A stretch of 64,000 nt of DNA from Micromonospora cabrerizensis. GTDB taxonomy: Bacteria > Actinomycetota > Actinomycetes > Mycobacteriales > Micromonosporaceae. The stretch spans positions 124,001 through 188,000 of the forward strand of contig NZ_JAKKFI010000084.1 in NCBI RefSeq assembly GCF_022230955.1. Reading direction: 5' to 3'. A model generated the notes under the pieces. The model was given only the letters and a program-made list of their open reading frames with translations, was not told the DNA's origin and did not search any database. The translations under genes and the position numbers were made by a program. Of the stretch, positions 50,550 to 59,639 are shown piece by piece (the stretch's first letter is position 1; every line of letters begins with the position of its first letter).

Positions 50550-50969
50550 ATGAGCGGTTACGCCCCCTCGGAGGCCGCCCGCCGCAGCGGCTTCAGCCTC
50601 GACACCCTGCGGTACTACGAGAAGATCGGGCTGCTCGCCGACGTGGGCCGGACGACGGGCGGCCAGCGGGTCTTCACCGACGACGACCTCGGTTGGCTGG
50701 TGCTGTTCCGCTGCCTGCGCGACACCGGGATGCCGATCGCCCAGATGTGCCGCTACGCGGAGCTGGCCCGCGAGGGCGAGCACACCGCCGACGAGCGGCG
50801 GGAGCTGCTGCAACAGCACGCGGCTCGGGTCGAGGAGCAGATGCTGCTGCTGAGCCGCCAGTACGAGCACCTCCGGGAGAAGATCCGCTTCTACGAGCGG
50901 CTGCCCGGGCCGGTGCCGGAGACCGACCAGCCCACCGCAAACCGGCTCGGCCCAGCCGTCAGTCGGTGA
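50550..50969 (+). CDS. MerR family transcriptional regulator
   Basis: This 139-residue regulator has the MerR winged HTH SGYAPSEAARRSGFSLDTLRYYEKIGLLADVGRTTGGQRVFTDDDLGWLVLFRCLRDTGMPIAQM, then a coiled-coil dimerisation helix (ERRELLQQHAARVEEQMLLLSRQYEHLREKI). There is no conserved metal-binding cysteine pair at the end, so a small-molecule or redox signal is likely. The start ATG 50550 follows TACGAT, a possible -10. It overlaps the convergent hemerythrin gene by 11 bases. Confidence 0.92.
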   Translation: MSGYAPSEAARRSGFSLDTLRYYEKIGLLADVGRTTGGQRVFTDDDLGWLVLFRCLRDTGMPIAQMCRYAELAREGEHTADERRELLQQHAARVEEQMLLLSRQYEHLREKIRFYERLPGPVPETDQPTANRLGPAVSR

Positions 50970-51498
50970 CCTGCGACGGAACGGTCAGGCCGAGGAGTTC
51001 CTCGGCCGTCCCGGGTCGGCCGGTGAGCGCGTTCAGCGCGGAGACCAGCCGCTTCTCCTCGTAGCGGAAGTGCGACTCCAGCAGGGCGGCCAACCCGTCC
51101 AGCTCACCGCGCACCTGGGCGAGTGGCACCGCCGTGTCACCGGCGAGCAGCGCCTCGACCCGTTCCAGGATCCCCGCCACCACCTCGTGGTCGGTGATCA
51201 GGTTCGCGATGACCGGGCGTAGCTCGGGAACCTCCTCGGCCAGCAGCCGGAACGCGCCCGCGTCCTCGCCGGTGTGGTGTCGGCCGAGTGCGGCGCAGAA
51301 GGTCAGGCAGTGACCGCGTAGGTCGCGGGATGGTCGGGCGTCGCCCGCGGTGTCGAGATCTGCCCGGAGACGGGCCAGTTCCGCGCCGAGCCAGAGGTGG
51401 ATCTCGATCATCTGATTGCCGACGGCGGCGAGCCGGTCGGCCGGTGAACCGGTCGGGTGCACGTTCGTCCCATGCTGTCCCCGCGCCTCCATGCCCAC
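50959..51498 (-). CDS. Hemerythrin HHE domain protein
   Basis: This 179-residue protein has a four-helix hemerythrin-like domain. Its iron ligands are probably the His and Glu residues in QMIEIHLWLGAEL, FCAALGRHHTGEDAGAFRLL, NLITDHEVVAGILERVE and LESHFRYEEKRLV. Such proteins bind oxygen or nitric oxide or buffer iron. It lies downstream of the LtrA gene on the same strand. ATG 51498 is used; the first ~25 residues are unstructured and an internal start is possible. Confidence 0.85.
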   Translation of the reverse strand: MGMEARGQHGTNVHPTGSPADRLAAVGNQMIEIHLWLGAELARLRADLDTAGDARPSRDLRGHCLTFCAALGRHHTGEDAGAFRLLAEEVPELRPVIANLITDHEVVAGILERVEALLAGDTAVPLAQVRGELDGLAALLESHFRYEEKRLVSALNALTGRPGTAEELLGLTVPSQVTD

Positions 51499-51553
51499 GG
51501 CGGCCTTCGAGCCGGGTACACCGCGACGCTGCGCCGGAGTCTATCCGACGCGA

Positions 51554-52891
51554 TCATGGGGTGGTCGGCTCGTCGGTCTCCCGGACGTCGTGCCAGCGCG
51601 CCCGCCAGGCGGCCTCGTGGGCCTCGTGGGTGGTCCGCTCGTGGAAGACGGCGGCCCGCAACGCGTGCCGGGAACCCGACATCACCATCACCTCCACGGC
51701 CACCAGCGCCACGCAGATCACGGTGGCGAGGGTGAGCGCGCCCAGCGCCGGCAGGTGCTGACCGACCGGGAGGGCCGCCGTGAGCACGACGATGACGCCG
51801 ACGCGGGTCCAGCTGACGGTGTGCAGGGTGCGGAGCTGGAACAACAGGTTGACGGCGAAATAGCAGATCAGCCCGCCGAAGAGCATCGGCACGGCCGGGC
51901 CCTCGACCTTCTCGGCGATCCCGCCGGTCGGGTCGGTGATCTTGTGCAGGATCTCCTCGTTGCCGATGGAGAAGAGGATCACCCCGGCGATCATCGGCAG
52001 GTAGAGGTACGCGTACGCGTCGCGGGCCATGGCCACCCGGGGGCCACCCTCCGCCGCGTGCAGGGCGATCCGGGCGGCCGGCCCGATGAAGTCGAAGTGC
52101 GCCCACCACAGGGCGGCGGTGATCACGATGCCGAGCGCCGCAGCCGCCACCGCCGGCCAGGTGACCGGCTTGCCGAGCAGATTGCCGCCCACTCCGGTGG
52201 AGATGATGGACTCGCCCAGCGCGATGATCAGGATGAGGTCGTAGCGCTCCGTCCAGTGCTCGGCGCTGGTCACCCCCCAGCCCCAGGTGCCGACGATGAA
52301 GCCGGTGGCGTACTGCACCACCACCACGGTGATCCACAGCCCGTCGCGGACCAGGGCGGCCCGGTCGGGGTCGGTGATCTGCGGCGGGATCAGCGCGGCG
52401 GCCAGCAGCAGCACGATGCTCACCGCCAGCTCCGGGGCGAAGCGCCGCAGCTGCCGCCGCTCCTGCGGGCTGTCCTTCACCACATGCTGGTACAGGATCA
52501 TGTGAACGGCCCGGACCACGACGTAGCTGATGGCCACCAGCATCGGGCCGGCGGCGCTTCCCTTCGGGTCGTTGAACGCCTGCGGCAGTGCCAGCGCGAA
52601 CGCGAACAGGGCGACCATCGCGATCACCATGAGCACCGGTACGTAGCCCTCGCCGAGCCGGACCCGGGTGGCCACCAGGCTGTGCACCACCCAGATCCAC
52701 CAGAGCACGGCGAGCACCAGACCGGCGTGCAACAGCTGCCGGCCGGAGATGTTGGCGGCGGTCGCCCGGGTGATGATGAAGAACGAGAAGACGAAGACCA
52801 GGTCGAAGAAGACCTCGAACTTGTCCACCCGGGCACCGGGCGCAATCGGGACGGCCGGTCCCAGTTGTCCACCCCGCCGGTAGCCGCCCAC
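51554..52891 (-). CDS. Low temperature requirement A (LtrA) family membrane protein
   Basis: This 445-residue protein has about twelve membrane helices and the LtrA hallmarks VDKFEVFFDLVFVFSF near residue 23, SAEHWTERYDLILIIALGESII mid-sequence, and AHFDFIGPAARIALH. The family (Pfam LtrA) was named from a Listeria mutant; transport or an enzymatic role is unproved. GTG 52891 is chosen because the in-frame extension upstream runs into the promoter of the divergent SDR gene. Confidence 0.9.
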   Translation of the reverse strand: MGGYRRGGQLGPAVPIAPGARVDKFEVFFDLVFVFSFFIITRATAANISGRQLLHAGLVLAVLWWIWVVHSLVATRVRLGEGYVPVLMVIAMVALFAFALALPQAFNDPKGSAAGPMLVAISYVVVRAVHMILYQHVVKDSPQERRQLRRFAPELAVSIVLLLAAALIPPQITDPDRAALVRDGLWITVVVVQYATGFIVGTWGWGVTSAEHWTERYDLILIIALGESIISTGVGGNLLGKPVTWPAVAAAALGIVITAALWWAHFDFIGPAARIALHAAEGGPRVAMARDAYAYLYLPMIAGVILFSIGNEEILHKITDPTGGIAEKVEGPAVPMLFGGLICYFAVNLLFQLRTLHTVSWTRVGVIVVLTAALPVGQHLPALGALTLATVICVALVAVEVMVMSGSRHALRAAVFHERTTHEAHEAAWRARWHDVRETDEPTTP

Positions 52892-53045
52892 GAACCCACT
52901 CTGGCAGCGTCCGGCCTGCTCGGAGGCCTGAACGGCGATGGCGGCGGTGTCCGGCGTTACCTCCGGTCCGGGCCGGGAAAACACCGCGACCACGGCCTCC
53001 GGCAGCGGGCCGGTCGGTCCGACCCGCCCTGGACAAGGATGGATC

Positions 53046-53981
53046 ATGACGACGAACAACCCGATCACCACCTCGTTCGCCCATACCTCCACCGCCATGG
53101 ACGTGATCCGGGGCGTGGACCTCGTCCGGCGGCGGGCGATCGTCACCGGCGGGTCGTCCGGCATCGGCGTGGAGACCGCCCGCGCCCTGGCCAGCGCCGG
53201 CGCGGAAGTGACCCTGGCCGTCCGCAACCCCGACGCCGGTCACCAGGCCGCCGACGACATCACCGCCACCACCGGCAACGACCGCGTCCTGGTCGCCCCG
53301 CTCGACCTCGCCGACCAGGGGTCGGTCGCCGACTTCGTCGCCAACTGGGACGGACCGCTGCACATCCTGGTCAACAACGCCGGCATCATGGCCGCACCCC
53401 TGTCCCGCACCCCCCAGGGCTGGGAGATGCAGTTCGCCACGAACCACCTGGGGCACTTCGCGCTCGCCACCGGGCTGCGCCCGGCACTCGCGTCCGGCGA
53501 CGGGGCCAGGATCGTCTCGGTCAGCTCCGCCGCCCACCTGCGCTCACCGGTGGTCTTCGAGGACATCCAGTACGACCAGCGAGAGTACGAGCCGTGGCAG
53601 GCGTACGGGCAGTCCAAGACGGCCAACGTGCTGTTCGCCGTCGAGGCGTCCCGGCTCTGGGCCGACGACGGCATCACGGCCAACTCGCTGATGCCCGGCG
53701 CGATCCGGACCAACCTCCAGCGCTACGTCAGCGAGGAGGAACTGGAGCGGCTGCGCGCGGGCAACACGGCGGCCTGGAAGACGGTCGAGCAGGGCGCCGC
53801 CACCTCGGTGCTGGTCGCCGCGTCGCCGCTGCTCGACGGTGTGGGTGGGCGCTACTTCGAGGACTGTCAGGAGGCCGCCCCCGCCCAGCCCGGCGGGCGC
53901 ACGGGAGTCGCGGCGTACGCGCTGGACCCGCAGGCCGCCGAGCGGCTCTGGAAGGTCTCGACCGCGCTGCTCAAGGGCTGA
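53046..53981 (+). CDS. Short-chain dehydrogenase/reductase
   Basis: This 311-residue classical-type SDR has the nucleotide motif RRAIVTGGSSGIGVETARALASAGA, the NNAG motif in ILVNNAGIMAAP, Ser in IVSVSSAAHLRSP and Tyr-x3-Lys in WQAYGQSKTANVL, all intact. It resembles retinol-dehydrogenase-like SDRs (NHLGHFALATGL). ATG 53046 is the start, divergent from LtrA. A perfect hairpin terminator follows. Substrate unknown. Confidence 0.92.
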   Translation: MTTNNPITTSFAHTSTAMDVIRGVDLVRRRAIVTGGSSGIGVETARALASAGAEVTLAVRNPDAGHQAADDITATTGNDRVLVAPLDLADQGSVADFVANWDGPLHILVNNAGIMAAPLSRTPQGWEMQFATNHLGHFALATGLRPALASGDGARIVSVSSAAHLRSPVVFEDIQYDQREYEPWQAYGQSKTANVLFAVEASRLWADDGITANSLMPGAIRTNLQRYVSEEELERLRAGNTAAWKTVEQGAATSVLVAASPLLDGVGGRYFEDCQEAAPAQPGGRTGVAAYALDPQAAERLWKVSTALLKG

Positions 53982-53994
53982 GGACCGCAGACGG

Positions 53995-54027
53995 AAGGGC
54001 GCCCCGGTCGACGACCGGGGCGCCCTT
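53995..54027. terminator. Bidirectional terminator hairpin
   Basis: AAGGGCGCCCCGGTCG (53995-54010) pairs exactly with CGACCGGGGCGCCCTT (54012-54027). The tip closes through GTCGAC. It lies between the convergent SDR and sucB genes and can serve both. Confidence 0.85.
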
Positions 54028-54045
54028 CTCGGCGTTACGGGCGGA

Positions 54046-55884
54046 TCAGGCCAGGCCCAGCTCCGACTCGAAGTTGCCGGCCTCCAGCCGCTCCTTGACC
54101 GCGGTCAGGAAGCGAGCGGCGTCGGCGCCGTCGATCAGCCGGTGGTCGTAGGACATGGCCAGGTAGACCATCGACCGGATCGCGACGACCTCGCCCAACT
54201 CCGGGTCGTTGACCACGACCGGCCGCTTGACCACGGCACCCGTCCCGAGCATCGCCGACTGCGGCGACGGCACGATCGGGGTGTCGAAGAGCGCGCCCCG
54301 GCTGCCCGTGTTGGTCACCGTGAAGGTCGCCCCGGCCATCTCGTCCGGGGTGATCTTGTTGGACCGGGTGCGCTCGGCCAGGTCGGCGATCCGCTTGGCG
54401 ATGCCGCCCATGTTGAGCTCACCGGCGTTGTGGATGACCGGCACGAGCAGCCCGCGCTCGGTGTCCACGGCGATGCCCAGGTGCTCGGCGGCCGGGTAGG
54501 TGATCGTGCCACCTTCCAGGTCCATGCTGGCCTGGACGATCGGGTACGTCTGGAGCGCCTCGATGGCGGCGAGCGCGAAGAACGGCAGGAAGGACAGCTT
54601 CACGCCGTGCTTGGCCTGGAACGACTCCTTCGCCCGCGTCCGCAACTTGGCGACCCGGGTGACGTCCACCTCGACCACCGTGGTGAGCTGGGCCGTCTCG
54701 TGCAGCGACTGCTGCATCCGCTTGGCGATGGTCGCCCGGATGCGCGGCAGCTTCTCGGTGGTGCCCCGCTTGCCGCTCGGCTGCGGCTTCGCGGCCGGCT
54801 TCGCCGCAGCTGCCGACGGAGCGGCGGCCGGCGCGGGTGCGGGAGCTGCCTTGGCGGCCTTCGCCTTCTCGGCGGCCTCCAGCACGTCCTGCTTGCGGAT
54901 CCGGCCACCCACGCCGGTGCCGTTGAGCGAGGACAGGTCGACGCCGTGCTCACCGGCCAGCTTGCGCACCAGCGGGGTCACGTACCCGGCGGCGTCCTCG
55001 CCGCCACCCTGGGCCGGGGCGGACGGACGCGGCGGCGTCGAGGCCGGCGCGGCAGGCTGCGAGGCCTGCTCGGTCTTCGCCGGCTGCGCCGAGCTCTCGG
55101 TCTCCGCGGCCGGCTCGTTGTACGACATGCCGGGGGTCGGCTCCTCGACCTTCGGCTCCGGCTTCGGCTCGGCCTTGGGCGCCGGCTTGGCCTCCGCCTT
55201 CGGCTCGGGCTTCGGCTCCGGCTTCGCCTCGGCGGGAGCCCCACCGGCAGCGCCGATGATCGCCAGGTCGGCACCGACCGCGGCGGTCTCGTCCTCGGCG
55301 ACCTTGATCTCCAGCACCGTGCCGGCGACCGGCGACGGGATCTCGGTGTCCACCTTGTCGGTGGAGACCTCCAGCAGCGGCTCGTCGACCTCGATGGTCT
55401 CGCCGACCTGCTTGAGCCAGCGGGTGACCGTGCCTTCGGTGACGCTCTCACCCAGGGCCGGCATCTTCACCGCGGTGCCCTCGCCCGAGGAAGCGGCGGC
55501 GGGAGCCGGCGCCTCGGTCGGGGCCTCGTCCTGGGCCACCTCGTCGGCGGTGCCCTCGGCGGCGGCCGTCGGCTCGGCGGCCGGCTCGACCTCCTCGGCC
55601 GGGGCCTGCTCCTGCGGGGCAGCCTCGCCACCGCCGGTCGACTCGCCCTCACCGGAGATGACAGCCAGCTCGCTGCCGACCTCGGCGGTCTCGTCCTCGC
55701 CGACCACGATCCGGCTCAGCACGCCGGCAGCGGGCGACGGGATCTCGGTGTCGACCTTGTCGGTCGAGACCTCGAGCAGGGGCTCGTCGACCTCGACCGT
55801 GTCGCCCTCCTGCTTGAGCCAGCGAGTGACGGTGCCCTCGGTGACGCTCTCGCCGAGCCGGGGCATGGTGACCGATACCGGCAT
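54046..55884 (-). CDS. sucB: 2-oxo acid dehydrogenase E2 (dihydrolipoamide succinyl/acetyltransferase)
   Basis: This 612-residue core subunit has two N-terminal lipoyl domains (each with LLEVSTDKVDTEIPSP, Lys being lipoylated), separated by acidic Ala/Glu/Pro linkers. A peripheral-subunit-binding domain (YVTPLVRKLAGEHGVDLSSLNGTGVGGRIRKQDVLEA) and a catalytic domain ending MSYDHRLIDGADAARFL (catalytic His and Asp) follow. In actinobacteria this E2 serves the pyruvate and 2-oxoglutarate complexes. ATG 55884 has AAGGAG at nine bases. It lies 67 bases downstream of lpd. Confidence 0.95.
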   Translation of the reverse strand: MPVSVTMPRLGESVTEGTVTRWLKQEGDTVEVDEPLLEVSTDKVDTEIPSPAAGVLSRIVVGEDETAEVGSELAVISGEGESTGGGEAAPQEQAPAEEVEPAAEPTAAAEGTADEVAQDEAPTEAPAPAAASSGEGTAVKMPALGESVTEGTVTRWLKQVGETIEVDEPLLEVSTDKVDTEIPSPVAGTVLEIKVAEDETAAVGADLAIIGAAGGAPAEAKPEPKPEPKAEAKPAPKAEPKPEPKVEEPTPGMSYNEPAAETESSAQPAKTEQASQPAAPASTPPRPSAPAQGGGEDAAGYVTPLVRKLAGEHGVDLSSLNGTGVGGRIRKQDVLEAAEKAKAAKAAPAPAPAAAPSAAAAKPAAKPQPSGKRGTTEKLPRIRATIAKRMQQSLHETAQLTTVVEVDVTRVAKLRTRAKESFQAKHGVKLSFLPFFALAAIEALQTYPIVQASMDLEGGTITYPAAEHLGIAVDTERGLLVPVIHNAGELNMGGIAKRIADLAERTRSNKITPDEMAGATFTVTNTGSRGALFDTPIVPSPQSAMLGTGAVVKRPVVVNDPELGEVVAIRSMVYLAMSYDHRLIDGADAARFLTAVKERLEAGNFESELGLA

Positions 55885-55951
55885 TTTCTGAGACTCCTTC
55901 ATTCCCCTGGTGGGATCTTCGCCCGTCGCCGGACGCCGCGGTTGTGGATGA

Positions 55952-57343
55952 TCAGGCGTGCGCGTGCAGCGGCTTGCCGGCGAGGGCCAGGTGCGCCTCG
56001 CCCAGGGCCTCGTTCTGGGTCGGGTGGGCGTGCACGAGCTGGGCGACCTCCGCCGGGTAGGCCTCCCAGTTGTAGATGAGCTGCGCCTCACCGATCAGCT
56101 CACCCACCCGGGCGCCGATCATGTGGACGCCGACCACCGGGCCGTCCTCGACCCGCACCAGCTTCACGAAGCCGGTGGTCTTGAGGATCTGGCTCTTGCC
56201 GTTGCCACCCAGGTTGTAGTTGTACGTCTTGACCTTGTCCGCGCCGTACTGCTCCTTGGCCTTCGCCTCGGTCAGACCCACCGACGCCAGCTCCGGGTCG
56301 CAGTAGGTGACGCGCGGGATGCCGACCTCGTCGATCACGGCCGGGGTCTGCCCGGCGATCTCCTCGGCGACGAAGATGCCCTGCTGGAAGCCCCGGTGCG
56401 CGAGCTGGAGGCCGGGCACGATGTCACCGACCGCGTAGACGTTCGGCACGCTGGTGCGCAGCCGCTCGTCGGTCAGCACGTAGCCGCGGTCCATCTTGAC
56501 GCCCTGCTCCTCGTACCCGAGGTTGGCGGTGTTCGGGCCGCGACCCACGGCGACCAGCAGCAGCTCCGCCTCGACGGTCTCGCCGCCCTGGATGGTCAGC
56601 TTGACGCCGCTCTCGGTCTTCTCGACCTTCTCGAACGGCTTGCCGACCTTGAAGTTGATCTTCCGCTTGCGGAACGCACGCTCCAACGCCTTGGACGACT
56701 CCTCGTCCTCGGCGGCGACCAGCCGGGGCAGCGCCTCGACGATCGTCACGTCCACACCGAAGGACTTCCACACGCTGGCGAACTCGACGCCGATCACGCC
56801 GCCACCGAGCACGATCACCGACGACGGCACCCGGTCCATCGTGAGCGCGTGGTCGCTGGTGATGATCCGCTCGCCGTCGACCTCCAGGCCGGGCAGGCTC
56901 TTGGCGTACGAGCCGGAGGCCAGGACGATGTTGCGGCCGGTGTAACGCTTGCCGTCCACCTCGACCACGTTCTTGCCGACCAGCTTGCCGGCGCCCGCCA
57001 CGAGGGTGATGTTCTTCGTGCCGCCCACCAGGCCCTGCAGGCCCTTGTACAGGCGGGCGATCACGCCGTCCTTGTACGAGTTGACGCCGGCCATGTCGAT
57101 GCCGATCAGCTCGGCCTTCACGCCGAACTGCTCCGACTCGCGGGCCTGGTCGGCGATCTCGGCGGCGTGCAGCAGGGCCTTCGTCGGGATGCACCCGTTG
57201 TGCAGGCAGGTCCCGCCGAGCTTGCCCTTCTCGATCAGCGCGACGGAGAGATTCAACTGGGCGGCGCGCAGGGCCGTCGCGTAGCCGCCGCTGCCACCTC
57301 CGAGAATGACGATGTCGAAGGTCGCTTCGTTCGGCTCGCTCAC
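55952..57343 (-). CDS. lpdA: Dihydrolipoyl dehydrogenase (E3)
   Basis: This 463-residue FAD disulfide oxidoreductase regenerates lipoamide for the 2-oxo acid and glycine-cleavage complexes. The motifs are FDIVILGGGSGGYATALRAAQLN (FAD), the redox-active pair in GGTCLHNGCIPTKALL, VIVLGGGVIGVEFASVWKSFG (NAD) and the C-terminal HAHPTQNEALGEA with the base His. GTG 57343 follows GGGAG. It probably heads the lpd-sucB transcription unit. Confidence 0.96.
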   Translation of the reverse strand: MSEPNEATFDIVILGGGSGGYATALRAAQLNLSVALIEKGKLGGTCLHNGCIPTKALLHAAEIADQARESEQFGVKAELIGIDMAGVNSYKDGVIARLYKGLQGLVGGTKNITLVAGAGKLVGKNVVEVDGKRYTGRNIVLASGSYAKSLPGLEVDGERIITSDHALTMDRVPSSVIVLGGGVIGVEFASVWKSFGVDVTIVEALPRLVAAEDEESSKALERAFRKRKINFKVGKPFEKVEKTESGVKLTIQGGETVEAELLLVAVGRGPNTANLGYEEQGVKMDRGYVLTDERLRTSVPNVYAVGDIVPGLQLAHRGFQQGIFVAEEIAGQTPAVIDEVGIPRVTYCDPELASVGLTEAKAKEQYGADKVKTYNYNLGGNGKSQILKTTGFVKLVRVEDGPVVGVHMIGARVGELIGEAQLIYNWEAYPAEVAQLVHAHPTQNEALGEAHLALAGKPLHAHA

Positions 57344-57521
57344 GTCCAACTCCCAGGTCGCGTCGCTGCATCGGGGGTCACGGGGCAGTAACACGGACAC
57401 ACCCCACCTCGGTCATCTTGTCACCACTGGGCACAGGGTGCGTACCGAGGTGCCCAACGACACGTCATCGACACGTACCCTTGGCACCGTTGTCGATGAC
57501 ACATCGTGGGGGAGAGAACCG

Positions 57522-57851
57522 GTGGGCCTGTTCCGGCGCCGCAAGCAGACGGCTGTGCCGAGCCATGACCGCGCTGCCAGTCGCGGCGATCTGGACCATC
57601 TGGAGAACTTCATCCGGAGTCGGCGCGGCGTCGAGGCGTACATCGAGCCCCGCACGACGGTGACGGAGACCACGGTCATCCTGATCGCCGACGACGGGGA
57701 GTGGACCCGCCGGCGCATCGACGGCCCGGACGGCGCGCGACGCTTCGCCCACCGGATGGGCATCCCGGTGTACGACGTCCGACTGATGGGCTACCCGCAG
57801 CGGATGCGCGACTTCAACGAGCGCCGCAAACGCCGCCCCGAGCGGTACTGA
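57522..57851 (+). CDS. Small conserved actinobacterial protein
   Basis: This 109-residue protein, MGLFRRRKQTAVPSHDRAASRGDLDHLENFIRSRRGVEAYIEPRTTVTETTVILIADDGEWTRRRI..., is a short protein conserved among actinobacteria (AYIEPRT-x-VTETTV and VYDVRLMGYPQRMRDFNER). It is soluble and basic. The function is unknown to me. The start GTG 57522 follows GGGGGAGAG. It lies between lpd (divergent) and pepA (convergent). Confidence 0.8.
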   Translation: MGLFRRRKQTAVPSHDRAASRGDLDHLENFIRSRRGVEAYIEPRTTVTETTVILIADDGEWTRRRIDGPDGARRFAHRMGIPVYDVRLMGYPQRMRDFNERRKRRPERY

Positions 57852-57858
57852 GAGATCA

Positions 57859-57892
57859 GGAAGGGCCACCTGCCAACGCAGGTGGCCCTTCC
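57859..57892. terminator. Bidirectional terminator hairpin
   Basis: GGAAGGGCCACCTGC (57859-57873) pairs exactly with 57878-57892 around the loop CAAC. It lies between the convergent small-protein and pepA genes. Confidence 0.85.
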
Positions 57893-57902
57893 GGGAAATC
57901 CG

Positions 57903-59477
57903 TCAGCCGTTGGTGGCGACGTCCTCGACAAGCTGCACCAGGGTGCGGACCGGGACACCGGTGCCGCCCTTGGTCCAGTAGCCGGTCGGCTCGCCCGAGT
58001 GGTAGCCCGGCCCGGCGATGTCGATGTGCGCCCAGGCCACGTCGTCGGTCACGAACTCGCGCAGGAACACCCCGCCCTGCAGCATGTGACCGGCCCGGTC
58101 CATGCCGGCGTTGACCTGCGAGATGTCCGCCACGTCGGACTCCATGCCCTTGCGCACGTCGTCGGGCAGCGGCATCGGCCAGGCCGGCTCGCCGACCGCG
58201 TCGCCGACCGTCTGGACCCGGTCGCACAGCTCCGGGGTGCCCATCACGCCCGCCATCCGCTTGCCCAGCGCGATCACCTGGCCGCCGGTCAGGGTGGAGG
58301 TCTCGAACAGGTAGTCGGTGCCGTCCGCGCAGGCGCGGGCCATGGCGTCACCCAGGACCATCCGGCCCTCGGCGTCGGTGTTGAGCACCTCGACCCGCTT
58401 GCCGTTGAACATGGTGATCACGTCACCCGGCCGGTAGCTGGTGCCCGACGGCATGTTCTCCGCCATCGGCAGGTACGCGCTGACCGCCACCGTCGGCTTC
58501 AACGCGGCGATGGCCAGCATGGCCGCGCCGACCGCGGCGGCGCCCGCCATGTCGGACTTCATCTCCCACATGCCCTGCGCCGGCTTGATCGAGATGCCGC
58601 CGGTGTCGAAGGTGATCCCCTTGCCGACCAGCGCGATCCGCTTGCCGTTGCCGCCGCTCTGCGGGGTGTAGGTGAGCTTCACCAGCCGCGGCGGGGCCTC
58701 CGAGCCCTGCCCGACCGCGACGATGCCGCCGTAGCCGCCGGCGACCAGCGCCGCCTCGTCCAGCACCTCGACGCCGAGGCCCGCGGCACGGGCGGCGTCG
58801 GCGACCGCGTCGGCGAACGACGGCGGGCGCAGCTCGTTCGGAGCGGTGTTCACCCAGTCCCGACTGGTCCGGACCGCGCCGGCCACCGCCAGCGCCCGGG
58901 TGACCTCCGCCTGGGCGCCCGCGTCACCGGCGTCGGGCACCGCGATGAGCACCTCGGCGACCGGCTCCCGGCGGGTCGGCTGCGGGCGGGTCTTGTAGCC
59001 GGCGAACCGGTACCCGCCGAGCAGCGCACCCTCGGCGACCGCGCGCAGCTCCGCCGAAGCGTCCGCGTCGTCCGGCAGCGGCAGGGACAGTGCGACCTTC
59101 GGAGCGCCGGCCAGGGCCCGGATCGCCGTACCGGCGGCCCGGCGCAGCGCCTCCGGGGCCGGGGCGGCACCCGACGGCTCCGGGCCGAGGCCGACCGCGA
59201 CGACCAGCGGGGCGGTCACGGTGCCCAGCGTCGCGAGCTTGACGACCTCACCCGGCCCACCGGTCGCACCGAGCAGCGCGAGGGTCTCGGTCAGCTTGCC
59301 GTCGAAGGCGACGGCGATGCTCTCCGCGCCGCTGGCCAGCAGCAGGGTGCCGGCGAGGCCGCTGGTGGCGCCCTGCTCTCCGGTCTGGCTGTGCACGCCG
59401 ATCACGATCGCGTCGACGGCGAGCTCGGCCGGGTCGGTGTCGACCAGGCTCAGGTTGGTGGTGCGGGGTGATGTCAC
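57903..59477 (-). CDS. pepA: Leucyl aminopeptidase (M17)
   Basis: This 524-residue two-zinc hexameric peptidase releases N-terminal residues. The C-terminal catalytic half holds RIALVGKGITFDTGGISIKP (Lys, Asp), KSDMAGAAAV, and VLNTDAEGRMVLGDAM, the M17 signature NTDAEGRL with M for L. The N-terminal macro-like domain (1-~180) shows VDAIVIGVHSQTGEQG. The counterpart in mycobacteria is pepB. GTG 59477 is used. Confidence 0.95.
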   Translation of the reverse strand: MTSPRTTNLSLVDTDPAELAVDAIVIGVHSQTGEQGATSGLAGTLLLASGAESIAVAFDGKLTETLALLGATGGPGEVVKLATLGTVTAPLVVAVGLGPEPSGAAPAPEALRRAAGTAIRALAGAPKVALSLPLPDDADASAELRAVAEGALLGGYRFAGYKTRPQPTRREPVAEVLIAVPDAGDAGAQAEVTRALAVAGAVRTSRDWVNTAPNELRPPSFADAVADAARAAGLGVEVLDEAALVAGGYGGIVAVGQGSEAPPRLVKLTYTPQSGGNGKRIALVGKGITFDTGGISIKPAQGMWEMKSDMAGAAAVGAAMLAIAALKPTVAVSAYLPMAENMPSGTSYRPGDVITMFNGKRVEVLNTDAEGRMVLGDAMARACADGTDYLFETSTLTGGQVIALGKRMAGVMGTPELCDRVQTVGDAVGEPAWPMPLPDDVRKGMESDVADISQVNAGMDRAGHMLQGGVFLREFVTDDVAWAHIDIAGPGYHSGEPTGYWTKGGTGVPVRTLVQLVEDVATNG

Positions 59478-59639
59478 TGAAGCTACTCCGGGCGGGCCGG
59501 GCCGGTCGCGGCGTCGCGTACCGGCGGTGAAGGTCTCCGGCGGAACCTACCCGCCGGACGTCATGGCTGTCCCGCCGACAGCGCCAGCGGGCTCCCGCCG
59601 ATGCTAACCAGCCACGTTGCCCCCGGTAAGTTGCCACCC

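Noticed and set aside
53046..53227. N-terminal extension of LtrA to 53227
   Set aside because: The added residues overlap the start of the divergent SDR gene and lack LtrA similarity. GTG 52891 leads straight into the conserved VDKFEVFFDLVF.
59480..59639. Glycine riboswitch before gcvT
   Set aside because: The short gap to pepA shows neither tandem aptamer motifs nor an expression platform.
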